Positions 16,690-26,023 of a stretch of DNA of 64,000 nucleotides are shown in pieces. Both the position numbers and the translations under genes were made by a program. The notes under the pieces are model-generated. The model was given only the letters and a program-made list of their open reading frames with translations, was not told the DNA's origin and did no database searches. This DNA comes from JAUWCL01 sp964599375 (lineage in GTDB: Bacteria; Krumholzibacteriota; Krumholzibacteriia; Krumholzibacteriales; Krumholzibacteriaceae): assembly GCA_964599375.1 (NCBI GenBank), contig CAZREW010000001.1, forward strand, positions 1-64,000. The letters are read 5' to 3'. Numbering within the stretch: position 1 is the stretch's first letter; each line of letters opens with the position of its first letter.

Positions 16690-17882
16690 CTAGAACGTCC
16701 CCTCCCTTACCTGGTCGCGAGCCAGGCCCTTCCTGAAGCGGATCACCCTCTTCGGGCGCGCCGGTTCGTTCTCCGGGACCGGATACTCCCCCTTCTCGTA
16801 CCCCATCTGTATGACGCTTTTGAGGTCGTCGAGAATCTCCGATCCCTCGAGCGCCACTGCGTCGGCATCGTAGTAGTCGTACCAGGGCAGGCCTGCCGAG
16901 GCGTACTGCCTCGCCGTCGGCGGGACGGTCGGCGGTGCCTCGCCGGTGACCGCGCGCCACATCAGCGAGTTGGCCAGGTGGACGAAGCAGCGGCTCGAGA
17001 TCTTCCTGTCCCAGTCCTTGAAGCCGTACGGGTCCTCGTAGATCTCCTGCTTCATGCGGCCGCCGGGGGCGAGGCCCATGTCGGGGACCGCGCTGGCATC
17101 CACGGACTTGCTGCTCAGAGCGAACTCATATTCGTCGCGGTCCCTGCGTCGGCTCACCTTCGGGAACCTCCGGTCGAATTCCTCGCGCTTCATCGGGTAG
17201 ACGATGACCTGCAGTCCGCCGTGCTCGGCCTTGCCGGAGATCTGCTCCTCGGCGGTGTACCCTTCGCCCAGCGGCATGGCTACGAACTGCCTGATCGTCC
17301 CCTTCTCGACGCAGAAGCCGTCGAGCCAGGGCTGCCCCGGCACCACCATGTAGTCCTGCGGGAGGCCATGCAGGCCGTTCGTCCAGTTCTCGCCTGTCAC
17401 CGCATCGATCTTGCCGGCNNNNNNNNNNNNNNNNNNNNNNNNNNNNNNNNNNNNNNNNNNNNNNNNNNNNNNNNNNNNNNNNNNNNNNNNNNNNNNNNNN
17501 NNNNNNNNNNNNNNNNNNGGCCATGCAGGCCGTTCGTCCAGTTCTCGCCTGTCACCGCATCGATCTTGCCGGCTGCGATCTTGACGGCGAACGGGTACTC
17601 CGCCCCGTGCTCCGGTATCCAGGCCGAGTCGAAGTTCAGCCACATCGCCTCCGCCTGGTGCATCGGAAGCATCACGCCGCCGTGCTCGAGCCAGCCGTAC
17701 GGCACGCGGCCCGCGTGGTCGTCGACGTGGCGTATCGGAAAACGCCCCAGCCCCGGCGGGAGAAAGTAGTCCTTCCCATCGTCGGGTATCCTCAGCGTCC
17801 GCTGGAACTCCACCTTCAGGCGCGCCTTCGGGTGCACCTCGGGAAAGGTGAAGATGAGACAGTCGTCACGAAGCTCTATCAT
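16690..17882 (-). CDS. Conserved protein of unknown function, interrupted by an assembly gap
   Basis: The N-terminal part (from ATG 17882, MIELRDDCLIFTFPEVHP) and the C-terminal part (to 16690) are in different frames only because 100 Ns and a duplicated 55-bp sequence lie between them. Removing those 155 bases gives one open frame of 345 residues, with continuity ENWTNGLHG-LPQDYMVVPG. The protein looks soluble (FVAMPLGEGYTAEEQISG, IVYPMKREEF) and has no signal peptide. I do not recognise the family. It begins 16 bp after the XRE regulator and is probably its operon partner. Confidence 0.75.
17419..17518. other. 100-N scaffold gap flanked by an identical 55-bp sequence
   Basis: Bases 17364-17418 are identical to 17519-17573. 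The two contigs therefore overlap by 55 bp, and the Ns probably hide no sequence. Fifty-five is a common assembler k-mer length, which fits unresolved contig ends. Confidence 0.92.
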
Positions 17883-17898
17883 GATTCCCCCTCCAGTC

Positions 17899-18255
17899 TT
17901 ACCAGCTGCCGTCCCGGACCTCGCGCACTATCCTGAGCACGGCATGGTCCGGCATGTCCTTGAGCTGGCGTATGAGTTGCGCGAAAAGCTGCGGGCGGCG
18001 GACGATCACGTCCTGCAGGTCGCTCGACACCTTGCCCGCCAGAGCGAGCAGGACGTCGATGTCCTCGCCGAGTATCCCGGCGAGCGCCGCGATCTTCTCC
18101 TCGGTCGGAGGGGCCTGCTCGCCCCGCTCGACCTTGCTCAGATACGACGGCTGGACGCCGAGCCTCGCCGCCACCCTGCGGACAGAGTACTCCCTGTCCC
18201 GCTTCCTCAGTTCCTCGCGCCTCTTCCTTATGTATTCTCCGAATACCTTCATCAT
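17899..18255 (-). CDS. XRE-family transcriptional regulator
   Basis: This 118-residue protein has an N-terminal Cro/CI helix-turn-helix (residues 5-65: YIRKRREELR, SVRRVAARLGVQPSYLSKVERGEQAPPTEEKIAALAGILG) and a C-terminal segment rich in hydrophobic residues that may mediate dimerisation. Two ATGs (18255, 18252) are possible. The promoter places the transcript start at the first ATG, so the mRNA is probably leaderless. A palindrome overlaps that promoter, which suggests autorepression. It is co-transcribed with the unknown gene downstream. Confidence 0.88.
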   Translation of the reverse strand: MMKVFGEYIRKRREELRKRDREYSVRRVAARLGVQPSYLSKVERGEQAPPTEEKIAALAGILGEDIDVLLALAGKVSSDLQDVIVRRPQLFAQLIRQLKDMPDHAVLRIVREVRDGSW

Positions 18256-18256
18256 G

Positions 18257-18290
18257 TGTATACTATATACTAAACAGTATACATTGTCAA
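18257..18290 (-). promoter_or_regulatory. Promoter and palindromic operator of the XRE operon
   Basis: On the minus strand a perfect TTGACA (18290-18285), a 17-bp spacer and TATAGT (18267-18262) are followed by six bases and then ATG (18255). Transcription should start at the A of the start codon. TGTATACT (18257-18264) and AGTATACA (18276-18283) form a perfect inverted repeat with 11 bp between, spanning the -10 and the spacer. It is the natural binding site for the adjacent XRE protein. Confidence 0.75.
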
Positions 18291-18358
18291 GAGGGAAGAA
18301 GAAGATTTTTTATAAGTCTGTGCTATGCCAGCGGTTGTGCATGACGCGGGCCGTGAAT

Positions 18359-18400
18359 GCCCTCAGGGCGAAGCCCTTCGGGTGATGCCCTTCGGGCGGA
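18359..18400 (+). repeat. Three tandem 14-bp units, each a GCCC...GGG mini-hairpin
   Basis: Units start at 18359, 18373 and 18387: GCCCTCAGGGCGAA, GCCCTTCGGGTGAT and GCCCTTCGGGCGGA. Each can fold as CCC-loop-GGG. They lie 40-80 bp upstream of the agmatinase-family gene, in its likely leader. A role in RNA structure is possible but unproven. Confidence 0.6.
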
Positions 18401-18437
18401 GCAGCCGGTTGCATACGGAGGCCCCTCAGGAGTATGA

Positions 18438-19277
18438 TTGGCCCGTATGGATGACAGGATGGAATATGCCCAGATGCCTCCCTCCCTGCTCGACCTGCCG
18501 TTCGACGCGGCGTCGTCGTACATGTTCGGAGCGGCCGACGCCCCCGCGGCGATCCGCAAGGCCCTGCGGTCCGACTCCTCGAACATGTGGACCGAGTCGG
18601 GTCTCGACCTGGGCGCCGAGGGCGTGCTGCACGATTCAGGGTACATCCAGGTCAGTCCCGAGTGCGATTCCGCAGAGTTGCTCGACCTGATACGGGAACG
18701 CGCCCGAGAAATAGTCGACAGCGGGTATGCCCCGATATTCCTCGGCGGCGACCACGCGGTGACCTATCCGGCGTTCTCCGGCCTGGCCGGAAGGATCTCC
18801 CCCGTCTCGATACTTCATTTCGACGCCCACCCCGACCTCTACGACGATTTCCGCGGGGACAGGCTCTCACACGCCTGCCCGTTCGCGAGGATAATGGAAG
18901 ACGGCCTGGCGAAACGGCTCGTGCAGATCGGGATCCGCGCGACGAACGGCCACCAGCGCGAGCAGGCGGCCCGGTTCGGCGTCGAGACGATAACGATGGT
19001 CGATCCGATGGAAGCTGCGGAGCTCGTTTTCGACGAGCCGCTCTATATATCGTTCGATGTCGACGCGCTCGACCCCGCCTTCGCCCCAGGGGTCTCGCAT
19101 CCCGAGCCGGGCGGGCTCTCGACGCGCGAGGCCATCGCCATCATCCAGTCGGTCAGGGCTCCCGTATTCGCGGGGGCAGATATGGTGGAGCTCAACCCGT
19201 CAAGGGACGTGAGGGATATCACGGCAATAGCCTGCGCGAAGATCCTCAAGGAGATACTGGCGAGGTTCATCGTCTGA
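18438..19277 (+). CDS. Agmatinase/arginase (ureohydrolase) family enzyme
   Basis: This is a 279-residue cytoplasmic binuclear manganese hydrolase that splits a guanidino compound into urea and an amine. All metal ligands are visible: H106 in GGDHAVT, D129/H131/D133 in DAHPDL, and D207/D209 in FDVDALDPAFAPG. The sequence resembles agmatinases (GGLSTREAI, GADMVELNPSRD), which would feed putrescine synthesis, but the substrate cannot be fixed from sequence alone. Start: TTG at 18438 has AGGAG 5 bp upstream; ATG at 18447 is an alternative with poorer spacing. It stands alone on the plus strand. Confidence 0.88.
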   Translation: MARMDDRMEYAQMPPSLLDLPFDAASSYMFGAADAPAAIRKALRSDSSNMWTESGLDLGAEGVLHDSGYIQVSPECDSAELLDLIRERAREIVDSGYAPIFLGGDHAVTYPAFSGLAGRISPVSILHFDAHPDLYDDFRGDRLSHACPFARIMEDGLAKRLVQIGIRATNGHQREQAARFGVETITMVDPMEAAELVFDEPLYISFDVDALDPAFAPGVSHPEPGGLSTREAIAIIQSVRAPVFAGADMVELNPSRDVRDITAIACAKILKEILARFIV

Positions 19278-19357
19278 TCTGCGCCCTCTCCACCCTGAAC
19301 TGGCGGCGAGGAATGCCGTTGCTTATATTCATGGCACCCCTGTGAAAGCGAGTGACC

Positions 19358-21208
19358 ATGCCCGGGAGGATGGCCCGTTACATCACCGCCATACTGGCGC
19401 TTCTCGCATACGCGGGGTGCTCGAGGGACGATACCGTCCTGATCCCGGGAGCGCCGGATACCGTGGCCGGCCCGGGACTGACGATCACATTCCCACCGTA
19501 TGCCGGCGGCATCCCCAAGTATCTCGAGGTGACGAGGTTCTCCTGGGCCTCTAGCGGAGAGATCCCGCCAGTGGACATCCGCTATTTCGCGACGATGCTC
19601 GTCGACACGAACGGGGACTACAACACCTCCTTCGACCTCCTCGGGGACATCAACGCGAATCCATCGCGGTACGACACCCTCTGGTCGGACTGGATCCCCT
19701 ACGGGGCACTGGACGGCTCGGGCAGGACCGTCGTCATAGGAGCACAGGGCGAGCTGACTTACGGGCGCAGGCATTATTTCCTCGTGCAGGGACGCAACGC
19801 GGAAGGAGCCGTCACTTCTGTATTCAGGCGCGAGACCAACGCCCGCCTGTTCACCGTCACATACAGCCGCGGCCCCGCGCTCTATATAGCAGAGCGCGTA
19901 CTGGCGAACTTCATGTTCGTCGGCACATCGTTCCGGCCCGAGGAAAGGACGCTGCCGCCCGGGATCGCTCTCTCTTTCTACTGGGACGGCGACGCGAGCC
20001 AGTACAGCAGTGAGATAGCGGGCTACCGGTACGGATGGGATGTCACCTCACTCGAGGACTGGGACGCGCCCTTCGACACGGAGATCACCGCCAGCGCTCC
20101 CGCGGCTTTCTTCGCCGGCGTACACACCCTGACCGTAGAGGCTCTCGACATGGCGGGGAACATCACTCGCGGTCAGGTCACGGTCGAGATCGTCCCCTGG
20201 GAGATGGACAGGGACCTGCTACTCGTCGACGACTACTACGCCTCGCCCTATCCCGTCCCCGACCTCACTTCTCCGACCGAGAGCGAGCACGACGCATTCT
20301 GGACATCGATATGTTCGATGGCCGACGGGTTCGACCCGTCCCGCGACATCTTCGACACATACTCGTGGTCCAGGGCGCCCTCGGTCGAGCTGATAGGGCG
20401 GTACCGGAACATCGTGTGGACCTATTCACCGGGAGCGGACAACAGTTGGATGAGGGTCGTAGATTTCACCCCGGAATCTGCGCTCGACGCGTCGAGGGAC
20501 GAGACCCCGAACCTCATATCGATATTCCTGCAGAAGGGAGGGCATGTCTGGACATCGGGGAGGTCCGACCAGGGCGGCGGCCTCGCCGCGGTGCTGCAGG
20601 ACGATGTCCGTGTCATGCCTGTCGACATACGCTGCGAGATAAACGGCCCTGGCGGATGCGGCGACGACAGCGGGGTCGAGAGCCTTCCCTACAGGGATTA
20701 CTGCGTGACGGTCATCGACAAGGTAAGCGGCCATTTCAGGACAGGTCAAGGGATGCCGCAGCGCCTTCTCGATCATTACGACGTCCTGCGGTCGGCGCTG
20801 AGGGACGACGGCGACCCGGTGACTGCAGCCTGCCCCGGGCTTCCAGCCACGCTCGCTCTGCGCGACGATGTGACAGCGCCCGGGTCGTTCTTCTGCACCG
20901 ACACGACATGCACCCCCGGTGGATTCACGTACGCGGAGGTATACGACCCCGCCTACTGGCTTTCGAGGGTCGCCGCCGCCTCGAGATACTGCTTCCACCC
21001 GATGTACAGGATGAGGGCCGCATCTCCATCGTCCGCGCTCGACGGACAGACGATCGCCCTCTGGGTCACGCGGTACGAAGACATAGTCCCCGACACTCCC
21101 GGAGGGATCGCGGCCCCTAGCGTGCATCTCGGCTTCCCCCCCTGGTACTTCAGGCGCGAGTCGGTCGACTCGATCGCGGCCGTTATCTTCGAGAGGTGGG
21201 GATTATGA
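19358..21208 (+). CDS. Large lipoprotein, paralogue of the gene at 29489
   Basis: This lipoprotein of about 616 residues has a lipobox LAYAGC near residue 21. After FN3/Ig-like strands come segments shared with the gene at 29489: FRPEE-xx-PPG, DGDASQYSS, YRYGWD, GVHTLTVEA, RDLLLVDD, PTESEHDAFW, FDPSRDI and a C-terminal IAAPSVHLGFPPWYF. The middle part (RNIVWTYSPGADN, GGHVWTSGRSDQGGGLAA) resembles the fold of proteins that build a time-ordered or financial-style record, but I recognise no named domain. The start could also be GTG 19352 or ATG 19370. Its stop overlaps the next gene by 4 bp. Confidence 0.8.
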   Translation: MPGRMARYITAILALLAYAGCSRDDTVLIPGAPDTVAGPGLTITFPPYAGGIPKYLEVTRFSWASSGEIPPVDIRYFATMLVDTNGDYNTSFDLLGDINANPSRYDTLWSDWIPYGALDGSGRTVVIGAQGELTYGRRHYFLVQGRNAEGAVTSVFRRETNARLFTVTYSRGPALYIAERVLANFMFVGTSFRPEERTLPPGIALSFYWDGDASQYSSEIAGYRYGWDVTSLEDWDAPFDTEITASAPAAFFAGVHTLTVEALDMAGNITRGQVTVEIVPWEMDRDLLLVDDYYASPYPVPDLTSPTESEHDAFWTSICSMADGFDPSRDIFDTYSWSRAPSVELIGRYRNIVWTYSPGADNSWMRVVDFTPESALDASRDETPNLISIFLQKGGHVWTSGRSDQGGGLAAVLQDDVRVMPVDIRCEINGPGGCGDDSGVESLPYRDYCVTVIDKVSGHFRTGQGMPQRLLDHYDVLRSALRDDGDPVTAACPGLPATLALRDDVTAPGSFFCTDTTCTPGGFTYAEVYDPAYWLSRVAAASRYCFHPMYRMRAASPSSALDGQTIALWVTRYEDIVPDTPGGIAAPSVHLGFPPWYFRRESVDSIAAVIFERWGL

Positions 21209-23172
21209 CCTCGAGAACCTCGAGATCGGCGTACCTGGGATTACAGCTTCTTGCGGCGGCCGCCATCCTCGCCGGCTGCGCCGGAGAGGACCACTCCCCC
21301 TCCGCACTCGAATATCCCCTGACCGTGATCGCGAGGGACGTCATCGTCGTCGACGACGACCCTGCGCTAAGGCTTCACGATATCTCAGATGATGTGCTCG
21401 TGCTCGAGCGGCTCGGCAACGCGACGGTCAGCGAGGGAGCCCTCCTCGTCGGAAGCGAAAGGGGAGGATACATACGCCGCGCGCGCGTGGTAGAGGCCGA
21501 CGGAAATCTTCTGAGGATAAAGGCGGAGCCTCGCTTTCTCATGGACGCGATCATCAGCGGCTGCGACGACGGGAGATTCACGATCGGGCCGGGTTCAGCA
21601 GAGAGGGCCGATACGCTCGCTCTCGTCTCCGGGGCCGGCATAAGCCTCGACGGCCTGGTCCTATGCAGCGCGGAAGACGGCTCTCCGGCTGTCACGATCG
21701 AGAGGGGCAGTATCTCTTTCGCGCCGGCCGTCGATATCGGCATCGCCTTCTACGGGCGCAGTGTCACAAGATTCAGCGTGTCAGTCGAGGGCGAACTGGG
21801 AATCGACCTGGACATCCGCGCGGAACTGCCCTCGGAGGTCAGTCATTCGGGCATCTTCAGGGTAGCGGCCCTCAGGCAACCCGCGGCGATGAAGATCGGC
21901 AGCGTTCCCGTTCCCGTAATGCTCGAGCTCGACATCTTCCTTGATTCGGTGATCGAGGGGAGCACGACCGAGCCCTGCACCGCCGCGTACGAGGGGAGGC
22001 ACACGATAAGCGCCGGCATGAATTACTCGGGCGGCTGGAAGGAGACGGGGCCCGGGGCCGGCCTGGGATTCGAGCTGCCCGCGATGAGCATCGGGCCGCT
22101 CAGCGACTGCTCGATAAGGGTCGCCGTAAGGGCCGAACTGCGCGTCTCTTTCTATTCGGCTGACACGGCGGTGTTCGGGATCGATCCATGGATCTCGGCC
22201 GGATGCGAGATCGTCCGCTTCCCCGTCTGGAGATGGAGCCTCGCCGGCGGCCTTTCGATAACGCGCAGTTTCAGGCCGGAAATGATCTCGCGGAGGATGC
22301 CGGCGTTCGAAGCGATCGCGTCAGCCGACAGCGTCGTACTCGAATCGGGGCCGTACGAGGCGGCCGATTACATCTTCGTGCGTGAGTGGGAAGGCGCGGG
22401 AAGCGACAGGGGCGGGTTCGACCAGCCGCGGGGCATATCGGCCGGGCCTCAGGGAAACATCTACGTGACCGACCAGAACAACCACAGGGTAGTAGTATTC
22501 GACCGCCTCGGCGCGTACCTCTTCGAGTGGGGATCGTACGGTTCCTCAGCGGGCATGTTCCTCTTCCCCGCAGGCATAGCCGTAGCGCCGGACGGCAGCG
22601 TGTTCGTGGCCGATTCGGGGAACCACAGGATACAGAGGTTCACCGCGGATGGGGCCTGGCTCGGCGAATGGGGAAGCGAGGGGACCGGAGACGGGCAGTT
22701 CGTCCAGCTCGAGGGGATCGCCGCCGGCCCGGACAGCCTGCTCGCCGTGTGCGACAGCGGCACGAGCAGCTTCTCGATCTTCACGGTCTCCGGCTCTTTC
22801 ATCGGGCGGTACCCCTCTCTGCTGGCGCGCGGAGCCGCATTTGACGGGATGTCGAATATATACACGGCCGGGTGCCGCTCGGAAGGAATCACGAAGACTG
22901 ACAGGGAGGGGCTGCTTCTCGCCACGCTCGGGCCCGACCTCTGCGTGACCGATCTCGCCGTCGACGGCGAAGGGAATATCTGCGTCCTCGACTATGACCT
23001 CGACAGGCTCGACATCCTCGACCCTTCCGGGAACGTCATCTCGAGCATAGGATCATCGGGCAGCGGGCCCGGCGAGTTCCACCGGCCCGGCGGAGTCGCG
23101 GTCTCGCCGGAGGGATGGATATACGTCGCCGACACCGCTAACGACCGGATCCAGGTCTTCGCCCCGAAATGA
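21205..23172 (+). CDS. NHL-repeat lipoprotein
   Basis: This protein of about 655 residues has a lipobox ILAGC near residue 24. The N-terminal 380 residues are beta-rich and unrecognised. From about residue 400 NHL repeats form a propeller, with repeated blades such as FDQPRGISAGPQGNIYVTD, FPAGIAVAPDGSVFVADSG and HRPGGVAVSPEGWIYVADT. Such propellers bind proteins or ligands outside the cell. ATG 21205 is chosen because GAGAGG lies 8 bp upstream and because it overlaps the preceding stop (ATGA), so translation is coupled to the upstream lipoprotein gene. Confidence 0.87.
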   Translation: MTSRTSRSAYLGLQLLAAAAILAGCAGEDHSPSALEYPLTVIARDVIVVDDDPALRLHDISDDVLVLERLGNATVSEGALLVGSERGGYIRRARVVEADGNLLRIKAEPRFLMDAIISGCDDGRFTIGPGSAERADTLALVSGAGISLDGLVLCSAEDGSPAVTIERGSISFAPAVDIGIAFYGRSVTRFSVSVEGELGIDLDIRAELPSEVSHSGIFRVAALRQPAAMKIGSVPVPVMLELDIFLDSVIEGSTTEPCTAAYEGRHTISAGMNYSGGWKETGPGAGLGFELPAMSIGPLSDCSIRVAVRAELRVSFYSADTAVFGIDPWISAGCEIVRFPVWRWSLAGGLSITRSFRPEMISRRMPAFEAIASADSVVLESGPYEAADYIFVREWEGAGSDRGGFDQPRGISAGPQGNIYVTDQNNHRVVVFDRLGAYLFEWGSYGSSAGMFLFPAGIAVAPDGSVFVADSGNHRIQRFTADGAWLGEWGSEGTGDGQFVQLEGIAAGPDSLLAVCDSGTSSFSIFTVSGSFIGRYPSLLARGAAFDGMSNIYTAGCRSEGITKTDREGLLLATLGPDLCVTDLAVDGEGNICVLDYDLDRLDILDPSGNVISSIGSSGSGPGEFHRPGGVAVSPEGWIYVADTANDRIQVFAPK

Positions 23173-23221
23173 CGCCGGAACGCCGGACTAATACTTATAA
23201 CTTTACTGGGTCATGCTCCAC

Positions 23222-23251
23222 TTGAATCCTCACGTAACATTATGGTATAAT
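23222..23251 (+). promoter_or_regulatory. Promoter of the C39-like secreted protein gene
   Basis: TTGAAT (23222-23227), an 18-bp spacer and a perfect TATAAT (23246-23251). The start would be near 23258, giving a leader of about 125 nt before the TTG start at 23385. Confidence 0.6.
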
Positions 23252-23384
23252 GCACATTGCAAATCAAAGGGATGTCCGGCGGCTGTCAGGGGTCCGGATC
23301 AACAGATACCACATCGAAGGGGACAACTGAACGCCGCCTGCATGTATTGTATCTGTCTGTGTCTCTCGTCGGGAGGAGGGCCCC

Positions 23385-25676
23385 TTGAATAACGGAAGAC
23401 GACTCGCGACCGCCGCGCTTTTCGCGGCGATTTTCTTTTTCTGGCCGCACCAGCCGACAATGGGCGGGCCGGCCCAGTACGCGAACAACGGGCCCGTCTA
23501 CGTCGAAGCCACTGTCGAGGTCGAGATCTACGGATACGGGATGTACATGTTCGAGGTGGCGGGGACATGGGACCTCAGCTGGTCCGATCCGGCGGCAGCT
23601 CCTGACGACCATATAGAAATCGAGACCGAGATAGTACAGATGGACCTGCTTGGAGACGGGATCATCATCAGCCACAATACCGGGCTTCCCTCGCCGGGCC
23701 AGGTCAGGAGCGTCGAGCCGGGGATCGATTTCCCCGCCGAGAGCTTCTTCGATGTATTCGTGGAGATCGAGCTTCCAGGCATACTGCCGGGTGAGGTCCT
23801 GCACAACACCGTACAGGACCACATCGAGGGGATCGTGGACGACTTCCCGTCCTTCTTCGACCATTACGCCGATCCATCGCCCTTTCCCGCGACGCCCCTG
23901 CTCGACGATATGTCCACCGAGGTCGGCCGGTTCAGGGTCGTCGAAGTGGAGATGACGCCGTACTACCCGCCCGAGACTCACGTGATCCTGGACACGATGA
24001 AGGGATCGGATATCCTCGAGCCCTGCCGTTACGACGAGAACCTGTTCAGGGCGCAGGCGGAGGTCTCGGGGCCTTACGAGGTGACATCCGTGGAATTCAG
24101 CTACCGCGCCGCGGGGAGCGCCGATCCATGGACCCCCTTCGCCCTCGATACCGACGGCAGCGCCGAGAGCTGGTCCACCGTCGAGGACAAGGGCGCCGGC
24201 GACGGCTGGTCAGGGTATCTCGACAGGTGGTCATTCTCTCCGGAAGGCGGATCGTACGAGATCCAGGCGACCGCGGTCACGACGCGAAACGGCCCTGTGA
24301 GCGGGATATCTCCGCCCGTGCGGATAGATCCCTGGCCTCCCTTTCCCGAGATAGTCAATATACCGGCAGACTCGGCCAAGACTATACATATGGACAGTCT
24401 TCTGGTGATCCTCGCGCGTATATGGAAAGCGATCTCCGTGCCGGCGCCGGTGCGCGTGCAGGTCTTTCCGCTGGCTGTCGACTTCAAGAGGACGCTCACT
24501 CCCGTCGATCAGCTCGGCCTGAGCGGCGTGGCGACGAAACTCGATTCGATGTCGTGCGGCCCTGCCGCGGCCGCGAGCTGCCTGAAATACTTCGCCGACA
24601 ACGGGCATCCGAAGCTGGAGCACCCGGGAGGGGACACCTCGAAGCCAGAGCAGACAGGCGAGCAGATGGGCAGGGAGCTCCGCGGCGCCATGCGGACGAC
24701 CGCGTCCAATGGAACCAGTCCCGGAGGGATGATCGCCGGAATAAAGAGCTATCTCCAGTCTCATGGCGAGAGCGGATGGACCGTCGAGAAGACCGATATA
24801 AACAACTACCTCGACGTCGGGGACATGTTCGACGAGTTCGAGGCGGACGGCGAAGACGTGATGATGGTCGTCGAGAACACCCTCCCCAACGGGAAGACCG
24901 TACAGCACTGCGTGACGCTCGGCTCGAAGGGTTCGACCGTCTACGAGCAGAACACGCCCGAGTACAGCGCGATGTGCGTATCGTACAGGCTCGACTTCAT
25001 GGACCCGTTCGGGGGTGAAGGCACCGAGCAGCACGAATACAACGTCGGCGCCGACGCCCAGGGCAGGCCGACCCTCGAGGGGTATAAGGTCGACGACAGC
25101 GCTCCGGGCAACGCGGTCATAAAGAAGTTCATAAAGGTCTCGCCCCCCGAGACGGGCGGCGGAAGCCGTGTCGCCCTCCCGGGCGAGGCCGACCCCGGCT
25201 GGATCGAGATCGACTCAGGCATCATGCAGGGCGGCGGGATCGTCGACACCTTCCACTGGGACACCGAGGGATTCCCCGGCGGCCTATATCTCCTCGAGAT
25301 AGTCGCCGAGACGCCCGACGGGCAGACGTGCAGGGACATCCGTCTCTGCGGGATACCGGAATACAGCGTCGACGCCGATCCTCCGACACCGGATACACCG
25401 ACGAAGCTGATTGGAAGCTACCCGAACCCGTTCAACCCCGCGACGACGATCGAGTTCTACCTGGCCCGCGGCACGAAAGTCGACCTGACTGTCTACGACG
25501 CGGCCGGGCGCGAGGTCCGGCACCTGCTCCGCGACAAGTACATGCATGGCGGAACGCACCAGGTTACATGGAACGGGGTGAAGGACGGCGGAGGAAGAGT
25601 CTCGAGCGGGGTCTATTTCTACAGATTCAGTGCCGACGGGGTCGAGATGAGCAGCAAGCTCGTCCTTCTGCGGTAG
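23385..25676 (+). CDS. Secreted protein with C39-like cysteine peptidase domain and T9SS-type C-terminal domain
   Basis: This 763-residue exported protein starts at TTG, 4 bp after GGGAGGAGGG; the signal peptide ends near TMGGPAQ. Ig-like regions cover residues 30-340. A C39-like papain-fold domain lies at about 375-540: the nucleophile motif LDSMSCGPAAAASCL, the His in VQHCVTLGS and an Asp in MDPFGGEG form a plausible triad. The C terminus (about 675-763) is the sorting-like domain (YPNPFNPATT, YDAAGREVRHLL, TWNGVKDGGGRVSSGVYFYRF, LVLLR). It may cleave surface peptides or serve as a non-catalytic binder; no transporter domain is present. Confidence 0.83.
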   Translation: MNNGRRLATAALFAAIFFFWPHQPTMGGPAQYANNGPVYVEATVEVEIYGYGMYMFEVAGTWDLSWSDPAAAPDDHIEIETEIVQMDLLGDGIIISHNTGLPSPGQVRSVEPGIDFPAESFFDVFVEIELPGILPGEVLHNTVQDHIEGIVDDFPSFFDHYADPSPFPATPLLDDMSTEVGRFRVVEVEMTPYYPPETHVILDTMKGSDILEPCRYDENLFRAQAEVSGPYEVTSVEFSYRAAGSADPWTPFALDTDGSAESWSTVEDKGAGDGWSGYLDRWSFSPEGGSYEIQATAVTTRNGPVSGISPPVRIDPWPPFPEIVNIPADSAKTIHMDSLLVILARIWKAISVPAPVRVQVFPLAVDFKRTLTPVDQLGLSGVATKLDSMSCGPAAAASCLKYFADNGHPKLEHPGGDTSKPEQTGEQMGRELRGAMRTTASNGTSPGGMIAGIKSYLQSHGESGWTVEKTDINNYLDVGDMFDEFEADGEDVMMVVENTLPNGKTVQHCVTLGSKGSTVYEQNTPEYSAMCVSYRLDFMDPFGGEGTEQHEYNVGADAQGRPTLEGYKVDDSAPGNAVIKKFIKVSPPETGGGSRVALPGEADPGWIEIDSGIMQGGGIVDTFHWDTEGFPGGLYLLEIVAETPDGQTCRDIRLCGIPEYSVDADPPTPDTPTKLIGSYPNPFNPATTIEFYLARGTKVDLTVYDAAGREVRHLLRDKYMHGGTHQVTWNGVKDGGGRVSSGVYFYRFSADGVEMSSKLVLLR

Positions 25677-25681
25677 CGCAC

Positions 25682-26023
25682 TCAGGCGCCGTCATCGAGG
25701 ATCATGACGTCGAGGATCGTACCGTCGATGAGATAACGTTCCAGGACCGCGGCGTCCCTTGCGAGATCGGCTAACTCGCCGCTGCGCGCCTCGACCAGCT
25801 CGTCCAGCTCGGCCCGCGGGGCACCGTGCTCGTGCAGGAAATCCATCACGTTCTCGAGGTGCCTTAGCTCCACATGCGCCGACCTGGCGAGGCTTTCGAG
25901 TTCCCGCCCGTAAATCTCCCTCACCTCTTCGGACGGCTCTATCCTGATCACATGGGTCTCGAGGAACCTCTCGGCGAAATCGACGATCACGGCGGACGAT
26001 CCCTTGAACGATATCCTGTTCAT
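25682..26023 (-). CDS. Hypothetical small helical protein
   Basis: This 113-residue soluble protein is rich in charged residues and predicted helix (EVREIYGRELESLARSAHVELRHLENVMDFL). No signal peptide or known motif is seen. Its ATG overlaps the stop of the pentapeptide-repeat gene by 4 bp, so the two are translated together and may interact. It ends 5 bp from the convergent C39-like gene with no terminator between. Confidence 0.7.
   Translation of the reverse strand: MNRISFKGSSAVIVDFAERFLETHVIRIEPSEEVREIYGRELESLARSAHVELRHLENVMDFLHEHGAPRAELDELVEARSGELADLARDAAVLERYLIDGTILDVMILDDGA

Noticed and set aside
16690..17643. 317-codon frame reading through the N block
   Set aside because: Its N-terminal part is in the wrong frame and exists only because of the spurious 155 bp.
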